Assembly (NCBI GenBank): GCA_937928575.1
Contig: CALFWW010000072.1
Coordinates: forward strand, 1-64,000
Direction: 5' to 3'
DNA: 64,000 nucleotides
From: an uncultured Saprospiraceae bacterium
GTDB lineage: Bacteria > Bacteroidota > Bacteroidia > Chitinophagales > Saprospiraceae
The first letter of the stretch is position 1. Every line of letters begins with the position of its first letter. Both the position numbers and the translations under genes were made by a program. Under the pieces are notes generated by a model that worked only from the letters and a program-made list of their open reading frames with translations, did not search any database and was not told where the DNA came from. Below are positions 1 to 8,507 of the stretch, one piece after another.

Positions 1-2
1 CT

Positions 3-92
3 GATGAATTCAAACGAATTCCCCCTAAAGAGTCGAAAACAATTAAGGTTAAAGTAAATTTAGTTAATAAAGGTAGACCTTCAAGGATATAA
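3..92 (+). CDS. C-terminal fragment of an unknown protein (cut by window edge)
   Basis: An open frame enters from the left edge and ends at a TAA at 90-92. The visible tail is basic (KESKTIKVKVNLVNKGRPSR). The next gene's ATG lies one base after the stop (94), which is operon-like spacing and the main reason to treat this as real coding sequence. The family cannot be recognised from 29 residues. Confidence 0.45.
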   Translation, partial: DEFKRIPPKESKTIKVKVNLVNKGRPSRI

Positions 93-93
93 A

Positions 94-611
94 ATGGGAG
101 AGTGGTATAAACAAGTTGGAGCTTCTGAAATATTGCAACAAGGTGATTTACTATTTAATTGTCCATTGTAAAACCAAGTGATTCTAAAAACTGGGAAACT
201 ATTGACATAGAAAACTATGATGTGATAATTTTGAGTCAATCATGTGATCTTGAGAATAACAAAATAGATCTTGTTTTGGTGTGTCCATATTACACTATTT
301 CTGAATTTACGAAAATAAACAAATCATTTACCGATTACAAATTAAAAGAAGCGGCAAGACAAGGAAACCTACCTGGATATCATCTTTTAAATTCTTGTCC
401 ATTCTTGGATCATGAAGAAATTTTAATTGTGGATTTCAAAACGATTTTTAGTTTGAGTTTTGAATTTCTAAAGGCACATAAATTAGAACGAGAAAATCGA
501 ATTACCCTATTATCGCCATACAAAGAACATTTGTCTCAAGCTTTCGCAAGATTCTTTATGAGAGTTGGTTTACCTTCTGGTATTCCAAAGTTCGAAAAAG
601 TAAAAAAATAA
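94..611 (+). pseudogene. Frameshifted hypothetical gene (SQSCDLEN-type protein)
   Basis: The ATG at 94 opens a frame reading MGEWYKQVGASEILQQGDLL, which stops at 169-171. The -1 frame, open through 159-611, continues the same protein sense with IVKPSDSKNWE, VIILSQSCDLEN and the tail FARFFMRVGLPSGIPKF. One lost base near 163-165 (in tgtccattg) would join NCP to IVKP. The restored protein would be about 172 residues. It resembles conserved hypothetical proteins sometimes found in accessory loci, recalled from memory rather than searched. The only start codon for the second part alone is a TTG at 159, which is unlikely. A sequencing error is the main alternative to a real mutation. Confidence 0.7.
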
Positions 612-760
612 AGTCTATCAACATCCTTACAGACAAGAAGTTAGATATAATTTCAGTTGTAAAGGATTACTTTACAACTGCCGATGATGGGAAAATTATG
701 ATGAAAGCGATTTAAAAAATTTAGCAGATGAAATAAAAAAGTCAAAGAATAAAAAATAGC
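611..760 (+). pseudogene. Decayed coding remnant
   Basis: Two overlapping frames here look protein-like. One reads SINILTDKKLDIISVVKDYF and stops near 715. The other ends ESDLKNLADEIKKSKNKK at 758-760 and has an upstream in-frame TGA. Neither has a usable start. I read it as the tail of a broken gene behind the frameshifted ORF at 94-611. Family unknown. Confidence 0.3.
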
Positions 761-778
761 ACGCTTCACATACAGTTT

Positions 779-804
779 TAATTCCCTCGAATTCGATGGA
801 ATTA
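779..804. repeat. 26-bp near-perfect palindrome
   Basis: TAATTCC and GGAATTA arms flank a central CGAATTCG. The two 13-base halves match at 12 of 13 positions. It lies in non-coding sequence between the decayed genes and the hipB-like promoter. Function is unknown; it could be a protein-binding site or a relic of a mobile element. Confidence 0.5.
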
Positions 805-967
805 GAAATTAGGCTTGGATTAACCGTTTTTACCTTTAGGGGAATTCGACGAAATCCGCAAGATTTTGAAAAACAACTCCAACGCTCAATAGCGCTATCC
901 ACCAATCCTCATAGACACCCAGTATCTTATTTTCAACATTAATGTTTCTATTTGCAAACAAAAAGCG

Positions 968-990
968 TATATTTGTTTGTAAATACAAAC
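968..990 (+). promoter_or_regulatory. Promoter -7 box and overlapping operator of the hipB-like gene
   Basis: TATATTTG at 968-975 matches the Bacteroidota -7 consensus TAnnTTTG. It runs into the near-perfect palindrome GTTTGTAAATACAAAC (975-990) just upstream of the ATG at 994. A related half-site (TTTGCAAAC) lies at 951-959. This arrangement suggests autorepression by the encoded HTH protein, as is usual for HipB-type antitoxins (inference). Confidence 0.6.
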
Positions 991-993
991 GTA

Positions 994-1308
994 ATGAAAT
1001 CTAAAAAATCAGTATTACTACCTAAAGAACGACGAATTTTGGAGGAATTAGGTGAAAATGTAAAATTAGCAAGGCTCAGGAGGCGACTTACTACCGAGCA
1101 ATTGTCAGAGCGTGCAAATATTGGCAGAAGTACGTTGTGGCATGTTGAAAAAGGTAGTGATCACATCAGTATTGGAATTTATTTGCGGGTGCTTTCTGTA
1201 ATGGGGTTGTCGGATGATATGAAACAAATTGCGAAGGATGATGTGCTGGGAAGAAAACTACAGGATGCAAAATTGACAACCCCAAAACGAATTAAGAAAA
1301 AGGGATGA
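994..1308 (+). CDS. HipB-like XRE-family transcriptional regulator
   Basis: A 104-residue DNA-binding protein. The XRE/Cro-type helix-turn-helix lies at about residues 18-75, with the recognition region LTTEQLSERANIGRSTLWHV. The tail is lysine-rich (TPKRIKKKG). I chose the ATG at 994 over a TTG at 952, because the -7 box and operator palindrome lie between them. The stop codon overlaps the next ATG in an ATGA, the usual hipB-hipA junction. In the HipBA family HipB neutralises the HipA kinase and represses the operon. Here the partner is truncated, so this is an orphan antitoxin-like regulator. Family confidence is high; present function is uncertain. Confidence 0.8.
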   Translation: MKSKKSVLLPKERRILEELGENVKLARLRRRLTTEQLSERANIGRSTLWHVEKGSDHISIGIYLRVLSVMGLSDDMKQIAKDDVLGRKLQDAKLTTPKRIKKKG

Positions 1309-1440
1309 AAGAAATTTTCGTTTACGCAGATTGGAAAGAATTAAATGGCTGCAAGTTGTTAGGAAATTTGAAAGTGGAAACTACGTGGGAAAGAAACATT
1401 TTCTTTTGAGCAAGAAAAATAGGTGTCAAAAAAAATGATA
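1305..1440 (+). pseudogene. Truncated hipA remnant (HipA N-terminus)
   Basis: The ATG at 1305 overlaps the hipB stop. It reads MKEIFVYADWKELNG and stops after 34 residues at 1409. This is the start expected for HipA, a serine/threonine kinase toxin of over 400 residues. Just before the stop the other frame reads FSFEQEK, matching the SFEY-type continuation of HipA, and then meets a TAG. So at least one frameshift is followed by loss of the rest. No kinase motifs remain. The toxin is dead while the antitoxin-like gene is intact. Confidence 0.75.
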
Positions 1441-1502
1441 TTGAGCTAATTCGACCTGCTTTCGAAAATTAAAGTGACAACCCACCATCAATCCACCCAC
1501 CC

Positions 1503-1536
1503 AAAAAAATAACCTCACCCTAAAAAAGATGAGGTT
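1503..1536 (-). terminator. Rho-independent terminator of the T9SS protein gene
   Basis: On the minus strand a stem formed by AACCTCA (1511-1517) and TGAGGTT (1530-1536) is followed by a T run (the complement of the A run at 1503-1509). It lies about 85 bases past the minus-strand stop. A second small hairpin, GTCCC/GGGAC, is at 1545-1557. Confidence 0.75.
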
Positions 1537-1618
1537 ACCCAAAAGTCCCAAAGGGACGATATAAACACCAGAGAATGGAGCCATCCATTCGACCCCATCC
1601 CATTCGACATATTCAACG

Positions 1619-4600
1619 CTAATCCAAAACCTTACTAAACCGAACCGTCTCCATCCGCAACTCCCCAACAACCTGCAAGAAATAAATCCCAGCCTGCAAA
1701 TCACGCATCTCCATAGAAAGACTATTGATTCCATTCTCTAAATCAACATGCTGTGCACGGATCACACGTCCATCTAATGCACATACCCGAAGCTCAACAG
1801 CAGCATCCGTGGTCGCAGAAAGCTGAACGAAGAGCTCATCGTGAATAGGATTTGGAAATATATTCTCCAGTTGGTAGGTAACGGTAGGAGTGGTACCTAA
1901 CTTATTTGCATTCATAGAAATGAAAATCGGACTAGAAATGATGCGATTATTATTTTCAACAGATTCTGCAATAACGTCTCCATCATCCACTACTAAAACT
2001 AAAAAGAAAGTACCGACAATATTGGGTATTGATACAGAACCGGCAACACCAGGGATTGTTCCAACACCTGTGTTTCCAGTAACGATTTCACCGGCATCAA
2101 AATCAGTCCCATCCAAAGTAATATCTGAAGAGATGTATGCTTTAATCACATAATCACCCGATGCGGTCACATCTCCAAAGTTATTTAGATCAAAAGTAAA
2201 ATCCATCACTTGATTTGACAAAGCGTTGGTTGGGGTTTGCAAATTTGTTGGTGAAAGATCCGGTTTATTCTGAATGACGCCCCCATTGCCTCCATTAGTG
2301 AGTGTCAATGGAATCCATTCATTACAAAAATCAGAGTTAACAGAAACAAAATAGGTATCTAAAGCATTCAATCCAGAAACAATAGTTGTACCTGAACAAG
2401 GACTTCCATTCCAAGGATTGCATTCGAAAACGACTCCAAAACTTGTATCAAATACTTTTAGATTCATCTCAGCCGTTAATCCTGAAAGTTCGATACCACC
2501 ATTGGTCGCTTCTGCTGCTGAAAGGGTACAACCGTTCTGAGGTATAACAGTACCTGCACACGTACATGCATCCGCTTGGATAACATCGTTTTCCGTATTC
2601 GCATCTCCATCATCACAAGAGGTCCCGATAGTTGCAGGAAGATTTGGATTATTATCATCGCAATCAGTTGGTTGACAAACGCCGTCACCATCATTGTCTG
2701 TGCATCCACCACCACCAGAAGTTGTCGTCAATGGAAGCCAGATATCACAGTTGTCTGATTGAACAGAAAGATAGTAAGTAGCATTCGCATCCAAACCAGT
2801 AACCGTTGTACTGCCACTACAAGGATTGCCATTCCAAGGATTGCATGAATACGCAGATCCAAATGCTTGATCGAATAATTTTAAATTCATATCCGCAGTC
2901 ATTCCGCTTATTGTAATGGAAGTGCCATCAACCGTTCCTGTAATATTGCAACCACCAGCGATTGGTGTACCCGCACAAGTACATCCATCACTTTGGATGA
3001 TATCATTTGTTGTATTTGAATTGTTATCATTACAGCTTGATCCTGCTGTTGCTGGTACATTTGGATTGTTGTCATCACAATCATCTGGTTGGCAAACCCC
3101 ATCACCATCATTGTCCGTGCAGCCACCGCCGCCACTTCCGGTAGTGAGTGGGATCCATTCATCGCAATCATCCGATTGGACAGAAACATAATAAGTGGTA
3201 CTCGCCGACAACCCATTTATAGTAGCGGTTGGTCCACAAGGATTTCCATTCCAAGGATTACATTCATAAGCGACTCCAAATGAAGTGTCAAATATTTTTA
3301 GGTTCATATCAGGTGTCATGCCTGTAAGTAAGATGTTAGCACCATCTACTGTGGCAGCGATTGTGCATCCACCATTACCGATTGGTGTTCCGGCGCAGGA
3401 ACATCCATCATTTTGTATGACATCGTTTGTGGTATTTGAATTAAAGTCGTCGCAAGCAGCGCCAACAGGAGCGGGTAGGGTAGCATCATTGTCATTGCAA
3501 TCATCTGGTACACATATTCCATCACCGTCATTATCTGTGCAACCTCCGCCATCACTGGTTACAACCAATGTTCCTTCGAGCATACAACTTTCAGAAAAGT
3601 CAGGTAACCACATTGTTATAGTATATGGGTAGGCACCACTTGGTACATTATCCAAAATAATTTCTTCGGGACAATCAGCCGTTCCACAACTGTAGAAAAC
3701 TTCTCCTACACCGTAAATCAGTATAGAAGTTTTTTCTGCATAATTAGGGGTCATCGATATAGAATTGGCACCCGTCGACACTTGGATTGCATCACAAAAA
3801 GTATTCACTGCCATATCTGCTGTGATTTGCAAAAAGTTACTGGATAGATTGGCAGTACCATTTGAACTTTGAGCAGCACCACCATCTACTTGAATTTGAA
3901 AATTACCAGATGGACCAGGGGAGACTAAAAAGCTATAGAATTGTCCACTTCCTGTTAAGTTGGAAATGGTAAAATTTTCAGCATCAATATCATCTAAAGT
4001 AAATCCGGTAACTGGTTGACTGAAATTCACATTGACGGTAAAAGGTCCACCGATTGTTGAGTTTGGTGTACTCAGTGTTGTCAAAGGAGGATTGTAGTTG
4101 GAATCAAAACTAATTCTTTTAAGATGCAAGTCAGCACTTCCGTATGGACCTCCTGTATAATAAATATCCCCATTAAATTCTTGTAAAGATCTAATAGGTC
4201 CGGTTACAGGTGCAATTTCTACGGTACCGTTTATTGTCCCATCAGTTTTCCATAAAGTGTAGGTATTGTTTGAATCTGTTAGCGTGAAATAAACCGCACC
4301 GTCAACTGCTTGTGCTACGCTTACTCTATCATCTTGATAGTTGGCAATCAATGAGGTAGTCCCATTCTGAAAAGAGCTAATGCTGTTGCCAGAACCAAGT
4401 GCTCCGGTCTCAAACAACAGAATTTGATCTCCTATTTGTCTACTAGTATAAGGACCACCAGTAAGCGATGAGACTAATTGAAAATTATTATTAGCAAATT
4501 GATAAATGCCATAATTGTCATTAACCTCAGCAACCGTATATAAATTGTTGTTTAAATAAAACATGTCTCCACTGTAGTCAGTTGATACCTCAGTCTCGTT

Positions 4601-5335
4601 GATAAATAATCGATTTACAATTGAGCATTCTGAAAACGGATAAACGACATACTCATTATCAAAATCATCTAAAGCATTGAAACGACACGTGTTTAAGAAG
4701 GAGTGATAATCAGCGAAAACCAGGGTAGAGCCAGCGACGGTTCCATCTCCAACAAAGTATTGGTGGTCATCATAAATTCCTCTATAAAAATAAAGTTGAT
4801 CATTGGCTACTTTTAAATCATAAACTGATTCAAAACTATTCGCCAAAAGTTCAGGACTTTCCATGCTTTCATTGTATCGATGAATTTTGGTGTTGATCAA
4901 CAAATAAAGTTCACCATTATAGATAGCATGATTATTTGATTCAATATTGGCATAGCCGTAATAGCTGTCTAAATCTGGAACTTGATAAATGATTTCTGAT
5001 CCACCAACGGTTCCATCAGTTGCGTAAAGCGTTTTTAAATCGGGAGAAAAATAAAACCGATCATTGTAAAAAAAGGCTTGCGTATAAATAGGACCAAAAT
5101 AGCCAGCACCATCAAAATCAATTAAATCAAAAACGGCGTTGCCATCTGTCGCTTTAAGTTTATTGTCACTAACAAAAAGCATCCGACCATTGAGTTCGCC
5201 GAAAGTGTTGTCTATCGAAGAATTCGTGAGTGATGAATAGAACGTGAATTCAGTTTGCCCAAAAATTGAAAGTGGGAAACAAAATAAACTCAAAATGATC
5301 GCAAGGTTAATAGAGCTTAGGTGTAAATTATTCAT
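1619..5335 (-). CDS. Large secreted multidomain protein with T9SS sorting domain
   Basis: About 1238 residues, exported by Sec and then by the type IX system to the cell surface. A signal peptide (residues 1-27, hydrophobic IILSLFCFPLSIFG) supports the ATG at 5335 over one 23 codons upstream. The next ~390 residues carry repeated A-T-DGT motifs such as LYATDGTVGG and LWKTDGT, suggesting a propeller-like fold. A bacterial Ig-like domain follows (about 417-507). Then come three ~139-residue units, each with a Cys/Asp-rich CTDNDGDG calcium-loop stretch and a fibronectin-like half ending PLTT. A CARDB-like domain (about 1020-1140) and a T9SS type A sorting domain (about 1150-1238, with IFPNPIHDELFV) complete it. 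The role is probably adhesion or surface interaction; the ligand is unknown. Confidence 0.85.
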   Translation of the reverse strand: MNNLHLSSINLAIILSLFCFPLSIFGQTEFTFYSSLTNSSIDNTFGELNGRMLFVSDNKLKATDGNAVFDLIDFDGAGYFGPIYTQAFFYNDRFYFSPDLKTLYATDGTVGGSEIIYQVPDLDSYYGYANIESNNHAIYNGELYLLINTKIHRYNESMESPELLANSFESVYDLKVANDQLYFYRGIYDDHQYFVGDGTVAGSTLVFADYHSFLNTCRFNALDDFDNEYVVYPFSECSIVNRLFINETEVSTDYSGDMFYLNNNLYTVAEVNDNYGIYQFANNNFQLVSSLTGGPYTSRQIGDQILLFETGALGSGNSISSFQNGTTSLIANYQDDRVSVAQAVDGAVYFTLTDSNNTYTLWKTDGTINGTVEIAPVTGPIRSLQEFNGDIYYTGGPYGSADLHLKRISFDSNYNPPLTTLSTPNSTIGGPFTVNVNFSQPVTGFTLDDIDAENFTISNLTGSGQFYSFLVSPGPSGNFQIQVDGGAAQSSNGTANLSSNFLQITADMAVNTFCDAIQVSTGANSISMTPNYAEKTSILIYGVGEVFYSCGTADCPEEIILDNVPSGAYPYTITMWLPDFSESCMLEGTLVVTSDGGGCTDNDGDGICVPDDCNDNDATLPAPVGAACDDFNSNTTNDVIQNDGCSCAGTPIGNGGCTIAATVDGANILLTGMTPDMNLKIFDTSFGVAYECNPWNGNPCGPTATINGLSASTTYYVSVQSDDCDEWIPLTTGSGGGGCTDNDGDGVCQPDDCDDNNPNVPATAGSSCNDNNSNTTNDIIQSDGCTCAGTPIAGGCNITGTVDGTSITISGMTADMNLKLFDQAFGSAYSCNPWNGNPCSGSTTVTGLDANATYYLSVQSDNCDIWLPLTTTSGGGGCTDNDGDGVCQPTDCDDNNPNLPATIGTSCDDGDANTENDVIQADACTCAGTVIPQNGCTLSAAEATNGGIELSGLTAEMNLKVFDTSFGVVFECNPWNGSPCSGTTIVSGLNALDTYFVSVNSDFCNEWIPLTLTNGGNGGVIQNKPDLSPTNLQTPTNALSNQVMDFTFDLNNFGDVTASGDYVIKAYISSDITLDGTDFDAGEIVTGNTGVGTIPGVAGSVSIPNIVGTFFLVLVVDDGDVIAESVENNNRIISSPIFISMNANKLGTTPTVTYQLENIFPNPIHDELFVQLSATTDAAVELRVCALDGRVIRAQHVDLENGINSLSMEMRDLQAGIYFLQVVGELRMETVRFSKVLD
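2290..3545 (-). repeat. Three ~417-bp in-gene tandem repeats
   Basis: Three consecutive units of about 417 bp encode the CTDNDGDG...CAGTPI...NPWNGNPC...PLTT module. Equivalent points fall at about 3515, 3098 and 2682. The units have diverged but remain in frame. They are protein-level modular duplication, not a CRISPR or satellite. Confidence 0.85.
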
Positions 5336-5846
5336 GATGAAAATTAAGTGTTTGTAATGGACAATCTTAAAATTGATGGTAAGACAGTTAGTAAACCTTT
5401 TCAAATTTAAAAAATAAGGAAACTAAATTGACTGAATTGTACTATGAGAGGAGCTTCATCTAAGGTATGATTTTTTCTGGTAGTAGTAAAGAATTTTATG
5501 GATAGAAATACATAATGACGGTGATAATAGTTAAGCCTTAATTCATTGATCTGATTGCAGAATTGGGTTTCACTTGAGATTGATGATTAAACAACATTCT
5601 GGCTTAAACTTGTTTAGCTTAGCTCAAATTGGTCTTTTTTTAATTTTTTTGGGTGCCAATCTCAAAAATGACTCAGATAATCGAACAATAAGCAATTTTA
5701 AGCTTTATCTACTCAAAGCACATTTCCTCATGCAATGCTCATTCATTTAAATGAAATACTTTAAAAAAAGTCAGTTGTGACCAAACCAATCAACTCCGTC
5801 TTTATCGAGTTGAAGATGATTTTTACTAATCAAATATCACCTAAAA
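5336..5846. other. Divergent intergenic region
   Basis: This 511-base AT-rich spacer separates the minus-strand secreted-protein gene from the plus-strand Usp gene. It should hold both promoters, though I could not assign a convincing -33/-7 pair. A perfect 14-bp palindrome lies at 5742-5755, and a short AACTC/GAGTT hairpin sits within the last 60 bases before the Usp start. No gene or RNA is visible. Confidence 0.5.
5742..5755. promoter_or_regulatory. 14-bp perfect palindrome upstream of usp
   Basis: TTCATTTAAATGAA is a perfect inverted repeat ending 91 bases before the Usp start codon. It is a candidate binding site for a dimeric regulator. That role is inference from symmetry and position only. 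Confidence 0.35.
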
Positions 5847-6686
5847 ATGAAAAAAATACTTTTCGCAAATTCTTATGGCGCAAATTCAAAATCAGCATTC
5901 AGATATGCTCAGAGATTGGCATTGTATTTCGGAGCAGAGATTACCTTGGTCCATATTTATCAGATTGCAGCCCCAATATTAGCACGTACTTCCTCCTTGG
6001 CGTCCTCGATTACAAATCAAAAGTCAGTCAATGACAAATGGAAATCGGAATTGAATAAATTGGAGACATTTGCTGAAGATTTGATGACGGATGATTACAA
6101 AGATTTGCAGCTTAAATATATTGCTACGGATGGTGATGTTGTGGAGGAGCTGATTAGGATTCAAACGGACAATCAATACCAGCTGACGATTTTGGGAATG
6201 ACCAATCGATCTTTGAAAACAAGAATTTTTGGAAGTGTGGTACATCGAATTATTGATAAATTAAATAGCAACATCTTGTTGGTTCCTGCTAATGCTTATT
6301 ACATGGGCTTGGATCAAATTATCTATGGTACTGCTTTTAAATTTGCCGAAGAAAAATCAATTGATTATTTAGTGAAGTGGTGTCAGGCTTTTGATTCAAC
6401 CTTGCACATTTTGCATGTACACAAGAAAAATGAAAAGGAGGATGCTGAATACAAAATGAATTTGCTAAAAGAATACTATACCAAACACCACAAATCGGCT
6501 AAGATTTCTTTTCAGTTGCTAGAAGGAAACATCGCGGAATCTTTAGAAGCGTATGTTGAATTCACCAAAGCAGATATTCTCGCTGTGCATCCACGTAAGC
6601 AAGGTTTGTGGCAAAGAATTTCAGAAGGGAGTATCACGCATCTATTATCAGAAGAAGTCAAAGTACCCTTGTTGGTTTTGAAATAA
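5847..6686 (+). CDS. Universal stress protein, two UspA domains
   Basis: A 279-residue cytoplasmic protein with two tandem Usp domains (about 1-145 and 150-279). The first starts KKILFANSYGANSKSAFRYA and carries the nucleotide-loop-like ILGMTNRSLKTRIFGSVVHR. The second ends VPLLVLK, the typical final Usp strand. Bacteroidota Usp proteins of this tandem form are common and are induced by starvation or oxygen stress; the exact ligand is unknown. The gene lies upstream of the two small paralogues and may be transcribed with them. The ATG at 5847 is chosen over an out-of-frame upstream reading that lacks similarity. Confidence 0.9.
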   Translation: MKKILFANSYGANSKSAFRYAQRLALYFGAEITLVHIYQIAAPILARTSSLASSITNQKSVNDKWKSELNKLETFAEDLMTDDYKDLQLKYIATDGDVVEELIRIQTDNQYQLTILGMTNRSLKTRIFGSVVHRIIDKLNSNILLVPANAYYMGLDQIIYGTAFKFAEEKSIDYLVKWCQAFDSTLHILHVHKKNEKEDAEYKMNLLKEYYTKHHKSAKISFQLLEGNIAESLEAYVEFTKADILAVHPRKQGLWQRISEGSITHLLSEEVKVPLLVLK

Positions 6687-6761
6687 TTTAATTCCAAACC
6701 ACTTAATTTGATAAGGACAGAGTGTGATTGTTAATTTTGATTCAATTATAAAATAAAAAAA

Positions 6762-7015
6762 ATGAGTACACAATGTTTTAAAATTTCCGGTATCCACAAT
6801 TTGGATGATCTGAATAAAATCAACTCTTTTTTAAAATCAATCAGGTGATTAAAGTTAATATAAAAATGGACCCTTTATTGATTGAAATTACTTCTAAAGA
6901 GCGGATTGAAATCACCGCTTATAATAGTAGTTTGGCTCGTATTGGTAATTTCAAATTGTCAGAATTGATGGAGCCCGCTTTTAATGGTCTGCATATTAAG
7001 CAAAAACATTTTTAG
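6762..7015 (+). pseudogene. Frameshifted small ferredoxin-like protein, paralogue of next gene
   Basis: The ATG at 6762 reads FKISGIHNLDDLNKINSFLK and stops at 6846-6848. The -1 frame continues as NQVIKVNIKMDPLLIEITSK and ends at 7013-7015. Joined, the ~83-residue product aligns end to end with the intact downstream paralogue: GIHNLDD against GIHGIDD, and KVNIKMDP against KSIDMTWDP. The frame change falls at a T TTT TTA heptamer (6827-6833) followed by AAA. The pattern fits either a one-base loss in a homopolymer or -1 ribosomal slippage. It lacks the CxxC of metal-binding HMA domains. Confidence 0.65.
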
Positions 7016-7016
7016 T

Positions 7017-7277
7017 ATGGAAATGAAAAGATTTAAATACGAAATTACCGGCATCCACGGTATTGATGATGTGGTAAAAGTAAAAGGAATATTGAGAACA
7101 GCAGGAGATATCAAATCCATAGACATGACATGGGACCCTGTTAGTATTTCTCTGACGATGGCTAAGCGAATACCAACTAAACTACTAAATGAAAGGTTGG
7201 CTACGGTGGGTAAATATAAATTGTACGACCTCTACGTCATTGGAGGAGAAGAATATCATCCTGGTGATAAAGAATAA
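7017..7277 (+). CDS. Small HMA-like ferredoxin-fold protein without CxxC
   Basis: An 86-residue protein starting two bases after the frameshifted paralogue, so probably co-transcribed. I chose the ATG at 7017 (MEMKRFKYEITGIHGIDDVV). An upstream in-frame ATG would overlap the paralogue's coding sequence. The pattern of alternating strands and helix and the GIHGIDDVVKVKGIL opening recall heavy-metal-associated folds, but the metal-binding cysteines are absent. A conserved hypothetical; function unknown. A strong terminator follows. Confidence 0.75.
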   Translation: MEMKRFKYEITGIHGIDDVVKVKGILRTAGDIKSIDMTWDPVSISLTMAKRIPTKLLNERLATVGKYKLYDLYVIGGEEYHPGDKE

Positions 7278-7301
7278 ATCCACCATCATTCATTTTTCAG
7301 A

Positions 7302-7336
7302 AACTTGTCTTACTCAACAAGACGAGTTTTTTATTT
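7302..7336 (+). terminator. Rho-independent terminator
   Basis: AACTTGTCTT (7302-7311) pairs with AAGACGAGTT (7319-7328) across a 7-base loop, followed by TTTT. It closes the usp/small-paralogue transcription unit. Confidence 0.85.
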
Positions 7337-7397
7337 CAATTGAAAAAAAATAAAAAAAATGAGTGACCTTTTGAATCGTAAATAAACAATCTATTCG

Positions 7398-7432
7398 AAA
7401 TCCGCATTGTTCCCTCAGTGCGGATTTTTTTT
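7398..7432 (+). terminator. Second rho-independent terminator
   Basis: AAATCCGCA (7398-7406) and TGCGGATTT (7419-7427) form a perfect stem followed by a T run. It lies between the convergent small-protein gene and corA and acts mainly on plus-strand read-through. Confidence 0.8.
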
Positions 7433-7448
7433 GTAAATATTGGATGAT

Positions 7449-8507
7449 TTAAAACCAATCTTTCTTTTTAAAATAAATCAGGAGTCCGACAACCATACAA
7501 AACATGACTGATAATAACACAAAATAGCCGTATTTGAATTTTAACTCAGGAATGTATTCAAAATTCATCCCATAAAGTCCCGCCAAGAAAGATAACGGTA
7601 CAAAGATGGTTGTAATAAGTGTCAAAACTTGCATCACTTGATTCATTTTAAAACTGATTTCTGACAAGTATAATTCTTGCAAACTCGTCAGCATATCTCG
7701 ATAAGTATCGACCGTATCCATCAAATGTACATTATGATCGTACAGGTCTCGAATGTATTTTTTTGTATCGCTATCAATCAACGGATGATCTGATTTTGAG
7801 AAACGAGAGTTAGCTTCTCTTAAAGGGCCAATTGCTTTTCTTGCAATGAGTATCTCTTGTTTAAGCTGATGAATTTTTCCTTTGTTATTATTTCCTTTGG
7901 TCTCCAGGATATTACGCTCGATGACTTCAATTTGCTCTTCTATATTATCTAAAACCACAAAGTAATGATCCATCAAAGCATCTATAATAGCATAGGCCAA
8001 GTAGTCCGCTCCTTTTGTTCTTATTTGTCCTTTACCATTTACCAACCGAGTGCGGATGGCGACAAATAGGTCAGTAACATCTTCCTGAAAAGACAGAATA
8101 AATCCATTACCAATGTAAATGCTCACTTGTTCTGTTATTACTTTTGATAGATGGGCATCGAACTTCAAAGCTTTTAGGAGGATGGCAATCCCTGTCTCAT
8201 ACTCCTCATACTTTGGTCGTTGTGCAGGGTCTGCAATATCTTCTAAAACCAATGGGTGAATGGAAAAAGTTTGACCAATATTTTTAATCAATTCCGTATC
8301 ATGCAAACCACGTACATCATACCATTGTGTATATTCAGAAATCGGTTGGTGAAATGAACTGATTGTTTGATTAGATAGACTTGTTTCATCACAAATATCA
8401 GCATTGTATTCCAAGTAACTCAGGTGTACTGTTTCGACTTTCTGTTGACCAGTAAAGACAACGGAACCTGGTGGTAATCCTATTTTTTTTCTAAGTTTTC
8501 TAGGCAC
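7449..8507 (-). CDS. corA: CorA-family magnesium/cobalt transporter
   Basis: A 352-residue inner-membrane divalent-cation channel. The long N-terminal cytoplasmic domain is followed by two C-terminal transmembrane helices, with the family signature YGMNF at the end of the first (about residue 316-320) and a charged tail (FKKKDWF). Length and layout are standard for CorA. The start is GTG (8505-8507), since no ATG fits and the sequence PRKLRKKIGLPPGS is typical of the family's opening. It stands as a single gene between terminators and an inverted repeat. Confidence 0.93.
   Translation of the reverse strand: MPRKLRKKIGLPPGSVVFTGQQKVETVHLSYLEYNADICDETSLSNQTISSFHQPISEYTQWYDVRGLHDTELIKNIGQTFSIHPLVLEDIADPAQRPKYEEYETGIAILLKALKFDAHLSKVITEQVSIYIGNGFILSFQEDVTDLFVAIRTRLVNGKGQIRTKGADYLAYAIIDALMDHYFVVLDNIEEQIEVIERNILETKGNNNKGKIHQLKQEILIARKAIGPLREANSRFSKSDHPLIDSDTKKYIRDLYDHNVHLMDTVDTYRDMLTSLQELYLSEISFKMNQVMQVLTLITTIFVPLSFLAGLYGMNFEYIPELKFKYGYFVLLSVMFCMVVGLLIYFKKKDWF

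Noticed and set aside
17-849. Inverted near-match gaattccccctaaag (17-31) and ctttaggggaattcg (835-849) as ends of a mobile element
   Set aside because: Only about 14 bases with one length difference, no flanking duplication and no transposase between them.
696-905. Minus-strand 69-codon open frame
   Set aside because: It overlaps the decayed tail and the palindrome; its middle (FRRIPLKVKTVN) faintly recalls the fragment at 3-92 (FKRIPPKESKT), but the match rests on a short gaattcccc word in both and is too weak.
2290-3545. Regularly spaced repeats as a possible CRISPR or satellite array
   Set aside because: Unit length is about 417 bp and stays in frame with a secreted protein; these are protein modules.
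5777-6034. Open frame overlapping the Usp start in another phase
   Set aside because: Reading in this phase has no Usp similarity; the 5847 frame carries the full tandem Usp protein.
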